DNA of 64,000 nucleotides, from positions 91,389,135 to 91,453,134 of the forward strand of contig CM054180.1 of NCBI GenBank assembly GCA_028829895.1, read 5' to 3'. The position numbers were made by a program, and so were the translations under genes. Below the pieces are notes generated by a model, which saw nothing but the letters and a program-made list of their open reading frames with translations, did no database searches and had not been told where the DNA came from. The DNA is from Sinotaia quadrata. Lineage: Eukaryota > Mollusca > Gastropoda > Architaenioglossa > Viviparidae. Of this stretch, positions 1 through 31,289 are shown in pieces. The first letter of the stretch is position 1, and every line of letters starts with the position of its first letter.

Positions 1-1670
1 TAGCCAGTATCTTCCATCCATGTGATACTGGTCTGAATCTGACTGCACTGTGTGCATGACCTCCCTTTGGAATTATGTATGCTTGCTTTCACTTGGTTTT
101 GTATGGCCAGGAAAAAGAGATTGAACACTGATGCAAGGTGTTTTCTTTCTGGACTTTAACTGGGATTGTCATGGGACCAATAGCTTTATTTGGGCGCGAC
201 TGCAAATATATGACAGGAAGCTCGTTGTTAGATTCCATTTGTGGTAGATTAGAACTTTATAATTTTGAAATGGTTTCTAGAAATATACTATAAACATGAA
301 AATTAGATACTGACGACATCTTCTTTACATGTTGTGTCAGCATAACCCTATGTTAATCTTTGATTATGATCTTGATGTTGGTACAAAGACCATTGATAAA
401 ATTAGCTTTACTAGTGGGGTTATATTATTTTATCATTCAAGATTGCTTTGATATTTTCTTTGATCCACTTAAACTTTGTCTTTGTGGTTGCTTTTTAAGA
501 AAATAGTAATTATAGTTATGACTCATGTTATTGGCACAAAGAGTAGGGGAATATTATCATTCAGGATTGCTTTGATATTTTTTTTGATGCATAACCAGAG
601 TTCATCCACTTAAACCTTGTGGTTGCTTTTTAAGAAAACAGTAGTTATAGTTCTGACTCATTCTCTGGGTAAGTGTACCATTTTGTAACATGAAGTGCAA
701 AAAATAAAGTGGAATAAATCTAATTATTTTACATTTTAAAATCTACAACAGGACCTAATGCTCGCATAAAAACATAAGAAAATATTTTTAAAAATTAAAA
801 TGTTGATGTTATAAGAATTTGAAATACGTAAAAAAGCATATGTTTCTGTTGAAAACTTGGAAAGTAAGGTTGAGACACATATAGCAGAAAAATATTTTAA
901 AATAAGCAGTATAATTATCTCATTACAACGAATATATTTTCGTTATTAACCTAAATTATTAAGTAGATACATATTTATTTAAAATGGGGTATAAAAGTAT
1001 AACTTTGTAACATGGAAACCATATTCGGCTAACAGAGACAAATTTCATAAATCTTTCGTTAATGGTCTGTAAATATTGATCATCCTTTTAGACAAAGTGC
1101 TGTAAGTGTGCGTGTGTGGTTAAAATCGCCCAGCATCCCAAAACAGTCTTTATCAAATGACACTTCAGACTTGTGCCATATTAATCTGTAAAATGTATTA
1201 ATAGCTAAAGGAGAGATCTTCAGATCCGGACTTCTGTTTTAAGAATTCAAAGTCTCTAATATTTGTTCGCATTTTAATGAGTTTTGGAGCTGCAAGAATG
1301 TCACCACAACTTTCAGATTTCTCTTTCCTGAAAATATCTCCATTTCCAATCATTTGTTTAACCAGGTTTCTGAACAAAGAATGGTGTATAAGCTGGAAGT
1401 CTTAATTAAGGCAACTAATTGGTTTTGCAACTTTTAAAGATGATTTCAGTACTCCCGTGCTGTTATTTTTAGGTTTGGGGCCTGTCTTTGACTTAAATGT
1501 GTTTATTTTGGGACAGAGATGATCCTATTCTTAGCAATGAAAGGTTAAGTTGGAATAAGAGGAGGAATTATTTTTGCTCCTCCAGGGAATATTAGACTGA
1601 GAAATGTTTGCTAGTATTGCTATAGGCTATCTAAATTTTAACTTATACAATACAGATGGCTTCAGAAAAG
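1..1670. other. AT-rich noncoding stretch with a short tandem duplication
   Basis: No supported gene. About 115 bp at 425-540 is repeated with changes at 545-665 (both contain GATTGCTTTGATATTTT and GGTTGCTTTTTAAGAAAA). Otherwise this is unremarkable AT-rich sequence. Confidence 0.5.
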
Positions 1671-1895
1671 AAGTGTGTGCGTGCGTGCGTGCGTGCGTGT
1701 GTGCTCGGAAGTGAGAGAAAATGAAAAGAGAAAAACAAAGGGAGTGATTTATGGTTTACCTGAGTGAGCAGCTTGCTCCAAGTGTTAGAGGAAAAAAATG
1801 GAAGAGGAAAATAGAAAGGATGGGTAGGGTGGTGTAAACAGGATGGAGAGAAAGAAATATATATATCGAGAGAGAGAGAGAGAGAGAGAGAGAGC
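1670..1895. repeat. microsatellites: (GTGC)n and (TA)n(GA)n
   Basis: A GTGCGTGC-type run lies at about 1675-1702. A short TA run leading into a GA run lies at about 1857-1894. Confidence 0.8.
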
Positions 1896-2383
1896 CTATG
1901 CGACGTAGAATTGTAAATAGGTCATGTTTACTATTTTATTTAGAATATTTGCAATTTCATCTAGAGAATTAGTTAAATATATACTCTGTTATTTAATACC
2001 TGTTGTGTATGAAAACTGCAGCATTGTTTTAACTGATTATTTTGTTGTTTGTAATATATTTGAATTGAAAGTTTTCTTGGTGATTAGGTCAGATATATTA
2101 TTTAACTCATTACAGTTTTCAGTCTGGAATTTGCCATGCTGATTTTCTTTTATTGTTTCCTATTACGAAGTATTAAATTACTATATTTGCAGTATTGTTT
2201 AACTTTCTGAATGTTTTAATCTGATATATGCAAATATGTTTATCACTGGTGTTTTAATTATATCTCTGCATTGTTGTTTTAAACTGGTGAATTAAAATTT
2301 ATATATCATTATTGTTTAAGTTTTTTTTAGTGTATTAATACAGCAGTTTCTGAGATTAGAAATATAAGTCCATTCCATTCCAC

Positions 2384-3010
2384 ATGGAACCATTTTCCGA
2401 CAAACCGAGTGAGATAGAGTCTTACAGACAACTTGCCAATGACAATGATCTTCCATTAGAATGTTGGGCAAGAAATTTAGGGTCACATTTGACTGGACAT
2501 GCTGCTGACATTTATAGATGCCTTGCTGAACATGAAGCACGAGACTATAAAACCCATAAGGAAAGACTATTGACTTTCTACAGAATAGATGCTACTTTAG
2601 GGACCAATTTAAGAATGCCAAACAAACTTGACATGAAAGACTTTGTCAGTTTGCAAACTGACTGGCATGGCTATTTAGAGAAATGGTGTTTGCTTAATAA
2701 TCATGAACACACTTAAAAGTCATTCAAGAAAATAATTGTAATGGATAAACTTTTAGATTTATATGCAGATTAAAGATTCATTTACATCAAATTGGGTGTG
2801 AGAAACTAGATCAGGTGATTCAGGTTGCTGACCTCTTTATGGAAGCTAGACAACTCTATTGTTCTAAAAAGGATGTCAAGAAATGGGAAGCACCCGATCC
2901 ACAAAATCTTCCACCAGCACACAATCCATCTCATAACACCCCACCTGTTCTCAGGACATTTTACTGTACAGCATGATAGCCAGGCCACCCAATAGGCAGC
3001 ACTGCTGCTA
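2384..3010 (+). pseudogene. gag-like fragment of copy 1
   Basis: An open stretch from ATG 2384 to 2716 encodes a helical capsid-like protein (for example CWARNLGSHLTGHAAD). After a stop, the same style of sequence continues to about 2980, where a CCHC zinc knuckle has decayed: the first Cys pair is replaced by stops but PGH remains. It would normally assemble into virus-like particles. It is broken by stops and frame changes. Confidence 0.65.
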
Positions 3011-3089
3011 TAGGCTTACAAATTTCTTCTATTGCTGTTTTGAATGAAGAGGGGGGGGGGGCATGAAATGACCTCAATCCCATCAGTCA

Positions 3090-3460
3090 TTGAAACTGTT
3101 GAATTCAACAGCAGGAAGTTCACTTGTTTAAACACAGGTTGTGCATATGATGCAATTGAAAGGGCTAACTTAGTTGATCCAAAGGACCTTATAAGATAAT
3201 AAGTAACCTTAGGTTACTTAAACTCTGAATATCCAACAAATGACTAACTGACTGCTCGCATACATGTATGCTCATGTTATTTTAATGGGACAATAATGGC
3301 TGCATGCAATGCAAAACTGCATCAAAACTTAGTATTAGGTTGCAAACATGTGTTTCTTGGCAACCCAGCAACACCAATTGTTGTAACTGCACATACTATA
3401 AGCATGGCACTAGAACAGCAGACACCAGCAGATTGCTACTGCTGTGTTAATGCAGCAAGA
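3090..3460 (+). pseudogene. aspartic-protease-like fragment of copy 1
   Basis: The frame at about 3095-3190 reads a short beta-strand-like sequence around NTGCAYD, placed where a retropepsin D-S/T-G motif is expected. The catalytic Asp codon is changed to Asn. Several stops follow. Position between gag and integrase supports the call. The protein is not functional. Confidence 0.45.
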
Positions 3461-3609
3461 TGAGACTGCAAAAACTCAACAAGATGACACCACCCTTACA
3501 AAATGCTTCAGGAAAGCTAAGGAGGGTAATGGAAGACCAGACTGTGCATCATACTTCCTCAAAGGAGATGTATTGTACTGACACCCCAGTGGCAAGGATA
3601 ATTCACACT

Positions 3610-4660
3610 CAAAACTGGTCACACTTACTCCATATCATGCACAGGTGCTAGATTTTGGGCATGTTGCAATTTTAGCAGACCCTTCTGGTAGTAGAAATAC
3701 TATAGCTAGAATTAAATATTTGTATTTCTGACCAGGCATGAAGGAAGATGTAAAGTGCTATGTTGCCTCTTGCCCATATTGTTAACGAGTCATGGTAAAG
3801 CATTACACACATTGTACCTCTTGGAGACACCTATCATCGACACACCATTTAAATGTGTGGCCATTGGTATAATTGGGCCACTTTCCCAAACCAAGCAAAG
3901 AAATGCATACAATTTGACAGTAATAGACTGTGCTACTCAGTATGCAGAAGCCACTGCACTAACCTCCATCAACACTATTCATATATCCGATGCATTGTTC
4001 GACATCTATACGCAGATAAAATTACCTGAACAAATCCTCATTAACTGCAATTCACAAGGAAACTCATGGCAGATATTTTCCAATTGATAACCATCAGGCA
4101 TCTCACCACAACCCTCTATCCCCCAATGCAATGGCCTGGTTGAACGTATCAATGGGACTCTTAGTGAAATACTATGCCATCTGGGAAACTGGAAGATTGG
4201 GACAAATACCTGTCTGAAGCTTTGTTTGATTATAGGAAAACCCAAAAGCATCACTGGGCTATGCCCCATTTGAACTGTTGTATGGACGGACTGTCCATGG
4301 ACCACTTAGTGCCCTGAGTCACTCCTGGACAAAGGAGAAAGTACCAGAGGAAGTCAGAACTGCACCCCAATGTGTTAATGATCTCCATGAGAAACTGGGT
4401 TATAAATGGAACATTGTTAAGTCCAACTTATTCAGGGCTCACAGGAGACAAGCACAAAAGTACAACCAGTGTGCACACCACTGTTGGAGAGAAAGCCTTT
4501 TTTTGTTACCTATGGGCACTAACAAGCTACAAGTTGCTTGACAGGGACCTTATGAGGTCAAAGGTAGGCTCTCACCCATGACATACACCATACGAATCAA
4601 GGGCAAAAACAAGAAGTTTCACATTAACTTACCAGCAGCAGATCAAATATAAATATGGTA
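3610..4660 (+). pseudogene. integrase of copy 1, upstream of RT
   Basis: It starts with an H2C2 zinc-binding region ending CYVASCPYC near 3775. The RNase-H-fold core follows (IDCATQYAEA around 3930). Last comes a C-terminal GPY-type module (QGPYEV near 4543) with YTIRI soon after. It needs several frameshifts and has internal stops. It lies directly before the RT-linker sequence starting at 4668, not after RNase H. Confidence 0.75.
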
Positions 4661-4667
4661 CCCTGGG

Positions 4668-5997
4668 TTGTTTGCAATGGCAATTGCAGAAGAAATAATG
4701 GACGAAACAGACATAATGGAATACCCCAGCACCTCAACAGAAACATACAAGGATGTAGATATAGATGGTAGTCTTACACCCCACCAACATGATGAGATAG
4801 CATCACTTTTGAGTCAGTATGCTGATGTACTGACAGAGAAACCTGGATGCACAACACTGAGTTCCACTTGAAACTTCTTAACCAAACCCCCATCTGCTGT
4901 AGACCCTACGATATCCCACATTCTCAATGGGAGATGATAAGGAAGTTAAAGGGATGCTCCTCACAGGAATGATAGAACCATCAGAGTCTCCATATAGTGC
5001 TCCGATAGTCCTAGTAAGGAAGAAAGATGGGAAGCATCACTTCTGTATTGATTTCCATTGGCTAAACGCCATTATGGAATTCCAGGCAAGTACTGGTCCA
5101 TGTAGACGGAATGACTCAAGTTAGCTTTTAGTACCCCAAGTGGACACTACCAGTGGACCACAATGCCCTTTGGAGTCCAAAACACTGGCTGTGTTCACCA
5201 AGATGATGAGAGCACCCATCAAGCACTATGGCATATCAAATTTTACAGATGATATTCTTATCACTACTTCTACCTTCGAGGAACACTTAGGGATACTTGG
5301 CACACTGCTTGCATGAGATGGGACTGACTACTTTTTCATCTAAATGTGTTCTGGGTTACAGGGAGCTCAAATACTTAGGCCATACAATAGGGCACAGATG
5401 CATTTGACCCAACAAGAACAAAGTCAAGAAGTTAAGTAATGCACTACCTCCCCTCACCAAGAAAGACACTAGGTCATTCTTGGGGCTTGCAGTTTTCTAC
5501 CAACGATTTGTTATAGATTACAATAGCATTGCTGCACACTATCTGTGCTGACATGCAAATCTGCCCCAGAGAAGGTAAACTGGACACCTCAATGTGAGGC
5601 TTCTTTTCACTGAAGATATGCTTGACTGAAAGCCCAGTGCTCCATTTGTCTGACAACCTGGCCATTCATGCTGTGTTCAGATGCATCTATGACAGGGCTT
5701 GGGGCCATAATATTGCAGAACACAGATATCCCCTCTCCTATTCCGGTACTAATTGCATATGCTAGCAGGAAATTGACCACCTCAGAGAGGAACCACTCTA
5801 TCTCTGAACTAGAATACCTTGCAGTTGTCTGGGGGATAGAGAAATTCCAACCATATCTATATGGGCATGAGTTTACATTGGAAACAGACCACATTCCTTT
5901 AGCCTACCTAGCAAAGCACAATACCAGTAGACTAATGCATTGGTCTATGAGGCTACAAGCCTACACATCTAGCATTTGTTACATACCAGAGATATGA
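4668..5997 (+). pseudogene. reverse transcriptase and RNase H of copy 1
   Basis: The linker contains ADVLTEKPG. RT fingers follow near 4960-5060 (SPYSAPIVLVRKKDGKHHF), then the active-site region near 5238-5260 reading FTDDILI. RNase H runs from 5668 to 5997 with DASMTGLGA, the central Glu in SELEYLAVVWGIEKF, and TDHIPLAYL. The RNase H part is open for 109 codons; the RT part has frameshifts and stops. Without RNase H it could be mistaken for an ordinary gypsy pol, but the upstream integrase shows otherwise. Confidence 0.78.
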
Positions 5998-6099
5998 ACC
6001 TCAGGGATGACTTCTTGAGTTGTCACTCAACAGAGGATGGCAATGTAACCAGCCACCCCATGCATTAGTGTTGAGAGGTGAAACACCACCCTTTACCCC

Positions 6100-7240
6100 A
6101 AGAAGCAGTAGGAAGGAGAAAAAGGTGACTAAATGCATAATTAACTATAATTGTTTAACTTTTCCCAGTCCGTGCTTTGTACACAATTTTGCCTGTCTGT
6201 AAATTTGTTGGCTTAAACTACAAGCGTTAAATTTGATCAGACTGAAGAGTGGATTTGAGCAGCCAGCCTGTTTTCAGAATAGGAGAATGAATTTTAATTA
6301 ACAATAAATTCTAAAATTCTGAAACAGGGTCTATAAATAAATACTGGACACGTAACATTCACAATTGTGATATATATGTCCTATTTCCTTTATGTTTAAT
6401 CACAATGGGTTTCTATTCACTTTTAACTTTGTTATCTCTAAATTTTTATCATCTCCATTCACATTTCTACGTGTCTATCCACTTCTCTGTTATCTCTTTC
6501 CACGTTTCTGCTATCTCTGATGTTTCTATTATATTTTCCACATTTCTATGATGTACAATTCTATTATATCTGTCCACATTTAATTATCTGCCATATTTCT
6601 TCTATCTCTTTCTACAGGTCTCTAGTCCCTTTCCACCTTTAATTATTTCCCCACCCCTTACTTTTTAATTATCTCTGTTCACCTTTGAGTTTTCTTCATC
6701 CACTTTTGTTATTTGAATAATTTTCTGTGAGATCTATCACTGTATCATTACTGTTAATTCATGTTTTAGGTATACTATACTTGTATCTGTGAGAACCATC
6801 ACTGTATCATCACTGTTAATTCATGGTTTAGGTATACTATACTTGTATCTGCAGTTCAATTCTCTTTACTCTCAGGTCCTGGTAATGTTAAGTGTCTTCT
6901 GAATCTCGTGTGAGTTTCAAGTATCCCCTTTAAGTTTATTTTCAGTTTTGATTGTCTTCATAAGTTCCAAGATGAAAGCAGAAGCAGTTCAGTTAAGCCA
7001 ACTTTCATGATATTAAGCCAACATCTATGGAGTAAAATCAAACTTTTAGCAAACATTTGTTAACGTTTCACCTGACATCTACCAGAGAGAAGTTCATATA
7101 GCCAGAGAGAGGGGAGGGAAGAGAAATGGGAGAGAAAAAGAAAAAAGAGAGTTCTGATTCATTTGAATTAGAACATGTTTTTTTCTCCACAAAGTCACCA
7201 TATGCACTTATAAGTCAGCATACAAGCTTGTAGTTGGAGA
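6100..7240. other. noncoding spacer with CT-rich degenerate repeats and a 65-bp duplication
   Basis: A degenerate pattern of TTCTATTATCTCT and CCACATTTC-like words runs from 6390 to 6700. A unit of about 65 bp containing TATCACTGTATCATTACTG is present twice at 6722-6850. No gene is supported. This is the 3' flank of both copy 1 and eyg. Confidence 0.5.
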
Positions 7241-7244
7241 AGTG

Positions 7245-7250
7245 TTTATT
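7245..7250 (-). promoter_or_regulatory. candidate polyadenylation signal AATAAA for eyg
   Basis: TTTATT on the plus strand reads AATAAA on the minus strand, 56 bases past the eyg stop codon. This would give a very short 3' UTR. AATAAA is common in AT-rich DNA, so a more distal signal could be used instead. Confidence 0.35.
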
Positions 7251-7305
7251 TTTCTCGGGCCACATTCAGACCAAAGTAAACAGTTTTGCCTCTGAGTTTC
7301 GTAAA

Positions 7306-25571
<18,266 letters not shown>

Positions 25572-25574
25572 TCT

Positions 25575-26012
25575 GTATTAAGATCGATAAACAAACAGAC
25601 AAAATGCAAGACTCGATTTGGATTCAGATCGATAAACAGACAAAATGCAGGACTCAATTTATATTAAGATCGATAAACAAAGAGACAAAATGCAAGACTC
25701 GATTTGTATTAAGATCGATAAACAGACAAAATGCAAGACTCGATTTGGATTAAGATCGATAAACAAACAGATAAAATGCAAGACTCGATTTGGATTAAGA
25801 TCGATAAACAAACAGATAAAATGCAAGACTCGATTTGGATTAAGATCGATAAACAAACAGATAAAATGCAAGACTCGATTTGGATTAAGATCGATAAACA
25901 AACAGATAAAATGCAAGACTCGATTTGGATTAAGATCGATAAACAAACAGATAAAATGCAAGACTCGATTTAAAATCGATAAACAGACAAAATGCAAGAC
26001 TCGATTTGTTCA
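25575..26012. repeat. 45-bp minisatellite carrying the acceptor tract of candidate exon 25571
   Basis: Units contain AAGATCGATAAACAAACAGA and AAAATGCAAGACTCGATTTG. Read on the minus strand, each unit supplies a pyrimidine tract; only the terminal unit ends in TACAG. Both strands stay open for over 100 codons because 45 is divisible by three. Confidence 0.9.
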
Positions 26013-26304
26013 CGTTCGTATAAAATAATGGATGATTTGCAGTTTGAAAACATGTAATTTATGAATGTAAATTTAGTAAAGACTGAACTTATGCTCAGAA
26101 ATATAAATGGAAGACTAGAGAAACATAAAAGATAATTGTGGTGAACAATGTAAAAAAAAATATTAATCATAAACAGAGTAGCATTGAAAATTATAAAACT
26201 AAAAAAAAAATGTTTAATTTCTTTAACGAACAATATAACGGGTTAGAAAATAGCATATCTGTTTGGAAGCACTCATGTACATTTCAATTTGAAATGTGTA
26301 GATT

Positions 26305-26760
26305 TCGTCTCTATTCCTCTCTTCAAATAGTGTATCGTCTCTATTCCTCTCTTCACATAGTGTATCGCCTCTATTCCTCTCTTCACATAGTGTATCGTCT
26401 CTATTCCTCTCTTCACATAGTGTATCGTCTCTATTCCTCTCTTCACATAGTGTATCGTCTCTATTCCTCTCTTCACCACCATAGTGTATCGTCTCTATTT
26501 CTCTCTTCACCACCATAGTGTATCGTCTCTATTCCTCTCTTCACCACCATAGTGTATCGTCTCTATTTCTCTCTTCACCACCATAGTGTATCGTCTCTAT
26601 TCCTCTCTTCACCACCATAGTGTATCGTCTCTATTCCTCTCTTCACCACCATAGTGTATCGTCTCTATTCCTCTCTTCACCACCATAGTGTATCGTCTCT
26701 ATTTCTCTCTTCATCACTATAATGCATCGACTCTATTTTTCTCTTCCTCACAATAATGTA
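26305..26760. repeat. 30- and 34-bp minisatellite
   Basis: The unit is GTATCGTCTCTATTCCTCTC plus TTCACATAGT in the first half and TTCACCACCATAGT in the second. The CACCAC insertion spread through the right half only. Confidence 0.9.
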
Positions 26761-26779
26761 TTGTCTCAAGTGTTATTTC

Positions 26780-27370
26780 TCTTTTCATCCAAATCTCATG
26801 CTTTTCTCTTTATGTCTTACACAGAGCCGTACGTTTTACCCGTCTACAATCTTAAGCTTCTCCACCTCACCCACCCCACTTCCACTCCGCTTAAGATTCT
26901 TAGAACGGTCCTAATGTTTCCTAAGTTTTTCTTCACGAGATTAAGAACGTGCGGACGTATAATTATAATAGTAAATGAATTCTTTGTTAATTTCCTTTTC
27001 ACCCATTACTTAATTAGATAGTATTCTTAGAACTTCATTAATATTATAGCAGGTTTCTGTCTCACTCATTATTATTTGACCAAATGCGTGTTCGTAAATT
27101 GATTTACTTTTTTGTTGAAGTAACCTTTGACACATTTAATAAACTACTATAACTTTTGAAAATAACGACAAAATCTTATCATTGCTATTTGATGACTCGC
27201 TACTCTATGAATGAATTTAGTCGACTTTCCGGAATAATGGTCCTAGCACCGCTAACTCTGACTGCAGCTATCACATATCTTTCTGTTGGACACCAAGCGT
27301 CTCAGTAATGCAGCGAATTTCGTCAAAGTATCAGGTAATGAAATTTACTTTTATTCTTTCCTAAATAAAT
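26780..27370. other. unique noncoding stretch
   Basis: No repeat or supported gene. A 99-codon plus-strand frame at 26722-27021 begins inside the array and shows no recognisable domain. Confidence 0.4.
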
Positions 27371-27376
27371 TTTATT

Positions 27377-27790
27377 CAGTCACGCATCTTGAGTCCTACA
27401 TAACACAATCATTCAGTCACGCATCTTGAGTCCTACAAAACACAATTGCTTTCTGATTAGCACATCATCATCATCATTCCTTCTATCTCAAAACCACTTC
27501 TATTGGTAATCTCTGGATATTTTCTACTTCAATTACTTCTATTGGTAATCTCTGGATATTTTCTACTTCAATTACTTCTATTGGTAATCTCTGGATATTT
27601 TCTACTTCAGTTACTTCTATTGGTAATCTCTGGATATTTTCTACTTCAATTACTTCTATTGGTAATCTCTGGATATTTTCTACTTCAATTACTTCTATTG
27701 GTAATGTCTGGATATTTCCTACTTCAATTACTTCTATTGTTAATGTCTTAATTTTTCCTACTGCAACTGTTTCTATTGGTAATATCTTGA
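27377..27790. repeat. 37-bp duplication and 39-bp minisatellite
   Basis: CAGTCACGCATCTTGAGTCC occurs twice at 27377-27447. 27495-27790 has about seven units of CTTCTATTGGTAATCTCTGG plus ATATTTTCTACTTCAATTA, decaying to the right. Confidence 0.88.
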
Positions 27791-28560
27791 TTTTTTAAAT
27801 TCATAGTTACTCCCGCCTTGATTATAAATTATTTATTAACCATTTCCATTGGCAACATCATAATTATTTATTCTTCTTCAACCGTTTTTATTAGCAACAG
27901 CTTGGTGACTTATTCTATTTCAAAACCACTTATATTCGAAACATCTTGATTATTTCTACATTTTAAGATAATATCTATTGGAACATCTCTAACATTACCA
28001 ATTAAAGATAATGTTATTGAAACATATCTTTACTACTTTAAGATTGTGCCTATTTGAACAGCTTTATTATTCCTACTTTAAGTCTTTGTACATTAGCAAA
28101 ATCCTAAGTACGTAAAGCTAATGGCAATATCCTTATATTCACTTCAAACCATGTTTGTACAGAATATCAGGTCTTACTTCACTTAAAAACCATGTTTGTA
28201 GATAATATCAGGACTTACTTCACTTCAAAATCGTGGCAGCTAGCAACACCTTTCATGTTTCATTTCATACTATGTTTAAGTTAGTTCTTAATAATTTCGA
28301 AAACGTTCTATAGACATCTTTAGTACTTCAAAACCATCTGTATAAACCACATCACTAGTTAATACTTCACTCTAGAACCATGTCTAGTGACATTATCTTT
28401 ACTACTTCACTCCATTACAATGTCTGCAGACATATATCGTCACTAAGTTTTTCACTTCAAAATATTGACAATATTCCTAATACATCACTTTGAAACAATG
28501 TATATTGATCACATATCTAACACTATTTTGTATATTGACAATATTCATAATACTTATTTA
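27790..28560. other. degenerate repeat-like noncoding region
   Basis: Words such as TTCACTTCAAAACCATGT and AATATC recur irregularly, as if from very old arrays. No gene is supported. Confidence 0.45.
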
Positions 28561-29235
28561 AAAACATGACCGCAGACAATATCATTTACTAACTACTTCA
28601 TTTAAAGTAATGACTGCAGATAATATCATTACTAAATACTTCATTTAAAGTAATGACTGCAGATAATATCATTACTAAATACTTCATTTAAAAACATGTC
28701 TGCAGACTTCATTTAACACCATGTCTATAGTCAATTCAATTTCTGCTTCATCTCAGCATCATGTCTACAGGCTCACTTCAAGCCATGCCTGAAGACGATG
28801 CCAGTCTAAAAAATTCACTTCAAACCATGCCTGAAAACAATGCCAGTGTAAAGAAGCCATGCCTGAAAACAATGCCAGTGTAAAGAATTCACTTCAAGCC
28901 ATGCCTGAAGACAATGCCAGTCGAAAGAATTCACTTCAAGCCATGCCTGAAAACTATGCCAGTGTAAAGAATTCACTTCAAGCCATGCCTGAAAACAATG
29001 CCAGTGTAAAGAACTCACTTCAAGCCATGCCTGAAAACAATGCCAGTGTAAAGAAGCCATGCCTGAAAACAATGCCAGTGTAAAGACGCCATGCATGAAA
29101 ACAATGCCAGTGTAAAGAAGCCATGCCTGAAGACAATGCCAGTCTAAAGAATTCACTTCAAGCCATGCCTGAAGACAATGCCAGTCTAAAGAATTCACTT
29201 CAAACCATGCCTAAAGACAATGCCAGTCTATAGAA
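28560..29235. repeat. 48-bp then 42/30-bp minisatellites
   Basis: 28560-28700: units with AATGACTGCAGATAATATCA. 28770-29235: units of CATGCCTGAAAACAATGCCA plus GTGTAAAGAATTCACTTCAA, with short versions lacking AATTCACTTC. Confidence 0.88.
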
Positions 29236-29439
29236 CTGACTTCCAAACATGCCTATAAACAATGCTGGTCTACTGTTTTCACTTCAAAACCAAACCTGTA
29301 CACAAATATGAAGTCTATCACTGTCAATGGTATTTCTTTAGACAAAATCTCATAGACCTACTTTAAAAGTAAGCTCACAGACAATATTTGTATTCATTTC
29401 ACTACCGAAGCCATAACCCATTTCTTTAAGATAAAGTTG

Positions 29440-29780
29440 TTAATATTTCTACAAAATTAAGCTTATAGACAACATTCTTAATAACCTCACTGTCAAAACC
29501 ATTCTTTGAAATAAAATTGCTAGGATTTCCACTTTAAAATTAAGTTTATAGACACCATTCTTGGTAACTTCACTGTCAAAACAATTCTTTGAAACATTCT
29601 TTAGTGACTCCACTTCCAAAATGTCTGCAGACATTACCCTTTGTAATTTCACTGTCGAGCATTTCCTACTATTATTTCCACTCACTTTTGTGTGTTTTAC
29701 CACTTTATTATTTCCACTCACTTTTGTGTGTTTTACCACTTTATTATTTCCACTCACTTTTGTGTGTTTTACCACTTCAA
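29440..29780. repeat. degenerate 100-bp repeat and 35-bp minisatellite
   Basis: Diverged units of CACTGTCAAAACCATTCTTT at 29440-29600, then three units of TTATTATTTCCACTCACTTT plus TGTGTGTTTTACCAC at 29670-29778. Confidence 0.8.
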
Positions 29781-29999
29781 GTAATGTCCTGTATAATTTA
29801 GTCATAGCAATTTCACTTTACAGACAGTTTACTTTGTTTTACCACTTTCAAGTAATGACCTTTTTATTTTCTTCTTAATTCTACCGGCAAATCATGATCT
29901 AATCTAAGGCATTCGTGTTTTATTATGATAAAGTTACTTGAGGTGAAACAATTTCAATGAACCATCTAAACATGAAATACCATTATTCCAAGACACAAA

Positions 30000-30800
30000 A
30001 GCACAATCATCTCAAAATATATCAGTATCTCAAGACGCAACGCACCATTTAGCAAAACACAAGATCTCAAGGTACATCATGATACTGACTTAAGACAATA
30101 CATCATGATCTCAAGACAAAAATATATTAGTACAGCAAGACACAATACACTATGATCTCAAGATACACCATGATATTGACTCATTACATCATGATCTCAA
30201 GTCAAAAATATATTAGTATCTTAAGACACAATACCCCAGGATATCAAGATGTATATATTATATTATCATACTGGTTCAAGAAACAAAAACCATTTTCTCA
30301 AAACACAGTACCATAATCTCAAGCCATATCAAAATCATGATCTGAAGATACAGGCAACACTTTCTCAAAACATGAATCCAGAGTAGAAAGACACAGTGAT
30401 CTGAAGACACAGACACTATGAACACACTATAAAAATATTTTCCGTGCATGAACAGATGATGTTTTCACTTCACTGATCTTATCGCATACTGAGCGTTTCC
30501 TTTCAGACCTAATGCCGATCCCGATTTGAAAATCACCTTTGCACTGAATTAAATATTTCCATTTTATTCAAAATCCGTACATTTATATTCATACATTTAT
30601 TATTGTATAGCTCACACGTTCATACTATTATAATTCAAGCATTAATTTATTTATAAAATATATTCATTCATAATTCATACATTCACTATTTATAGTCATT
30701 CATTTATAACCATTACATTTATAATTCACACATTCATTCAATTATAAATCATCCATTCATAATTTATTCTTGCATTCACGGTTTATACACCCAATCACTC
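30000..30800. repeat. degenerate simple-word repeats
   Basis: 30000-30420: irregular CATGATCTCAAGACACAATA words. 30590-30800: irregular ATTCATACATTTATAATTCA words. No gene is supported. Confidence 0.55.
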
Positions 30801-31289
30801 TAAATTTATTTATAGATTTTTGACATATATACATTTCCATAGTAAGAAATTTATACATTTTTGACATATGCATTTCTATAGTATGAAATTTATATATGGA
30901 AATGTATAATGAGTGGTTATTTAAAATGGTTAGAGCGTCGAGGTCCTCTGCTTACAGTCTAGAAGCAAAAGTATGTATTAAACTGAAAAACTGTCTTCTA
31001 GTCACAAAAGTGGAGTCGAAAAAATTCTAAGTAGAAGTTTTTTAGCTATTTAATGAAATCTGTAAATGAAATAATTAATCATTTTGTTTTTGTCCCACTG
31101 GTGCCATCTTATATATGAAACATATAAACAGAAAACGTAATTTTAAAATGGGATTGAAAGAAAAAAGTATAATAAATTACATATGATTCAGAACTGAAGA
31201 AAAATATTCTCTTCTAGAGATAAAATGTAAAAATTGTTAGCAAATTTTTATGCTAGTGTAATTCTTCTGTAGATTTGCTCATTTCATTT

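Larger units (their letters stand above)
2384..6000 (+). mobile_element. Gmr1-like Ty3/gypsy retroelement, copy 1 (degenerate)
   Basis: The domain order on the plus strand is gag, protease, integrase, reverse transcriptase, RNase H. Integrase before RT is the copia-like order, but the RT (SSPIVLV-type fingers, DD active site) and the GPY integrase module are gypsy-type. That combination defines Gmr1-type elements. Many stops and frameshifts interrupt the element. I found no LTRs or target duplications at either end, so it is either truncated or its LTRs are unrecognisable. It lies downstream of eyg, on the opposite strand. Confidence 0.8.

Noticed and set aside
2384..2716. The 110-codon gag-like ORF as a domesticated host gene
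   Set aside because: It is followed in order by decayed knuckle, protease, integrase and RT of the same element and ends at a premature stop; no sign of independent conservation.
25645..26028. Open frames of 80-127 codons on both strands across the 45-bp array
   Set aside because: Translation of a tandem repeat; 45 is a multiple of three.
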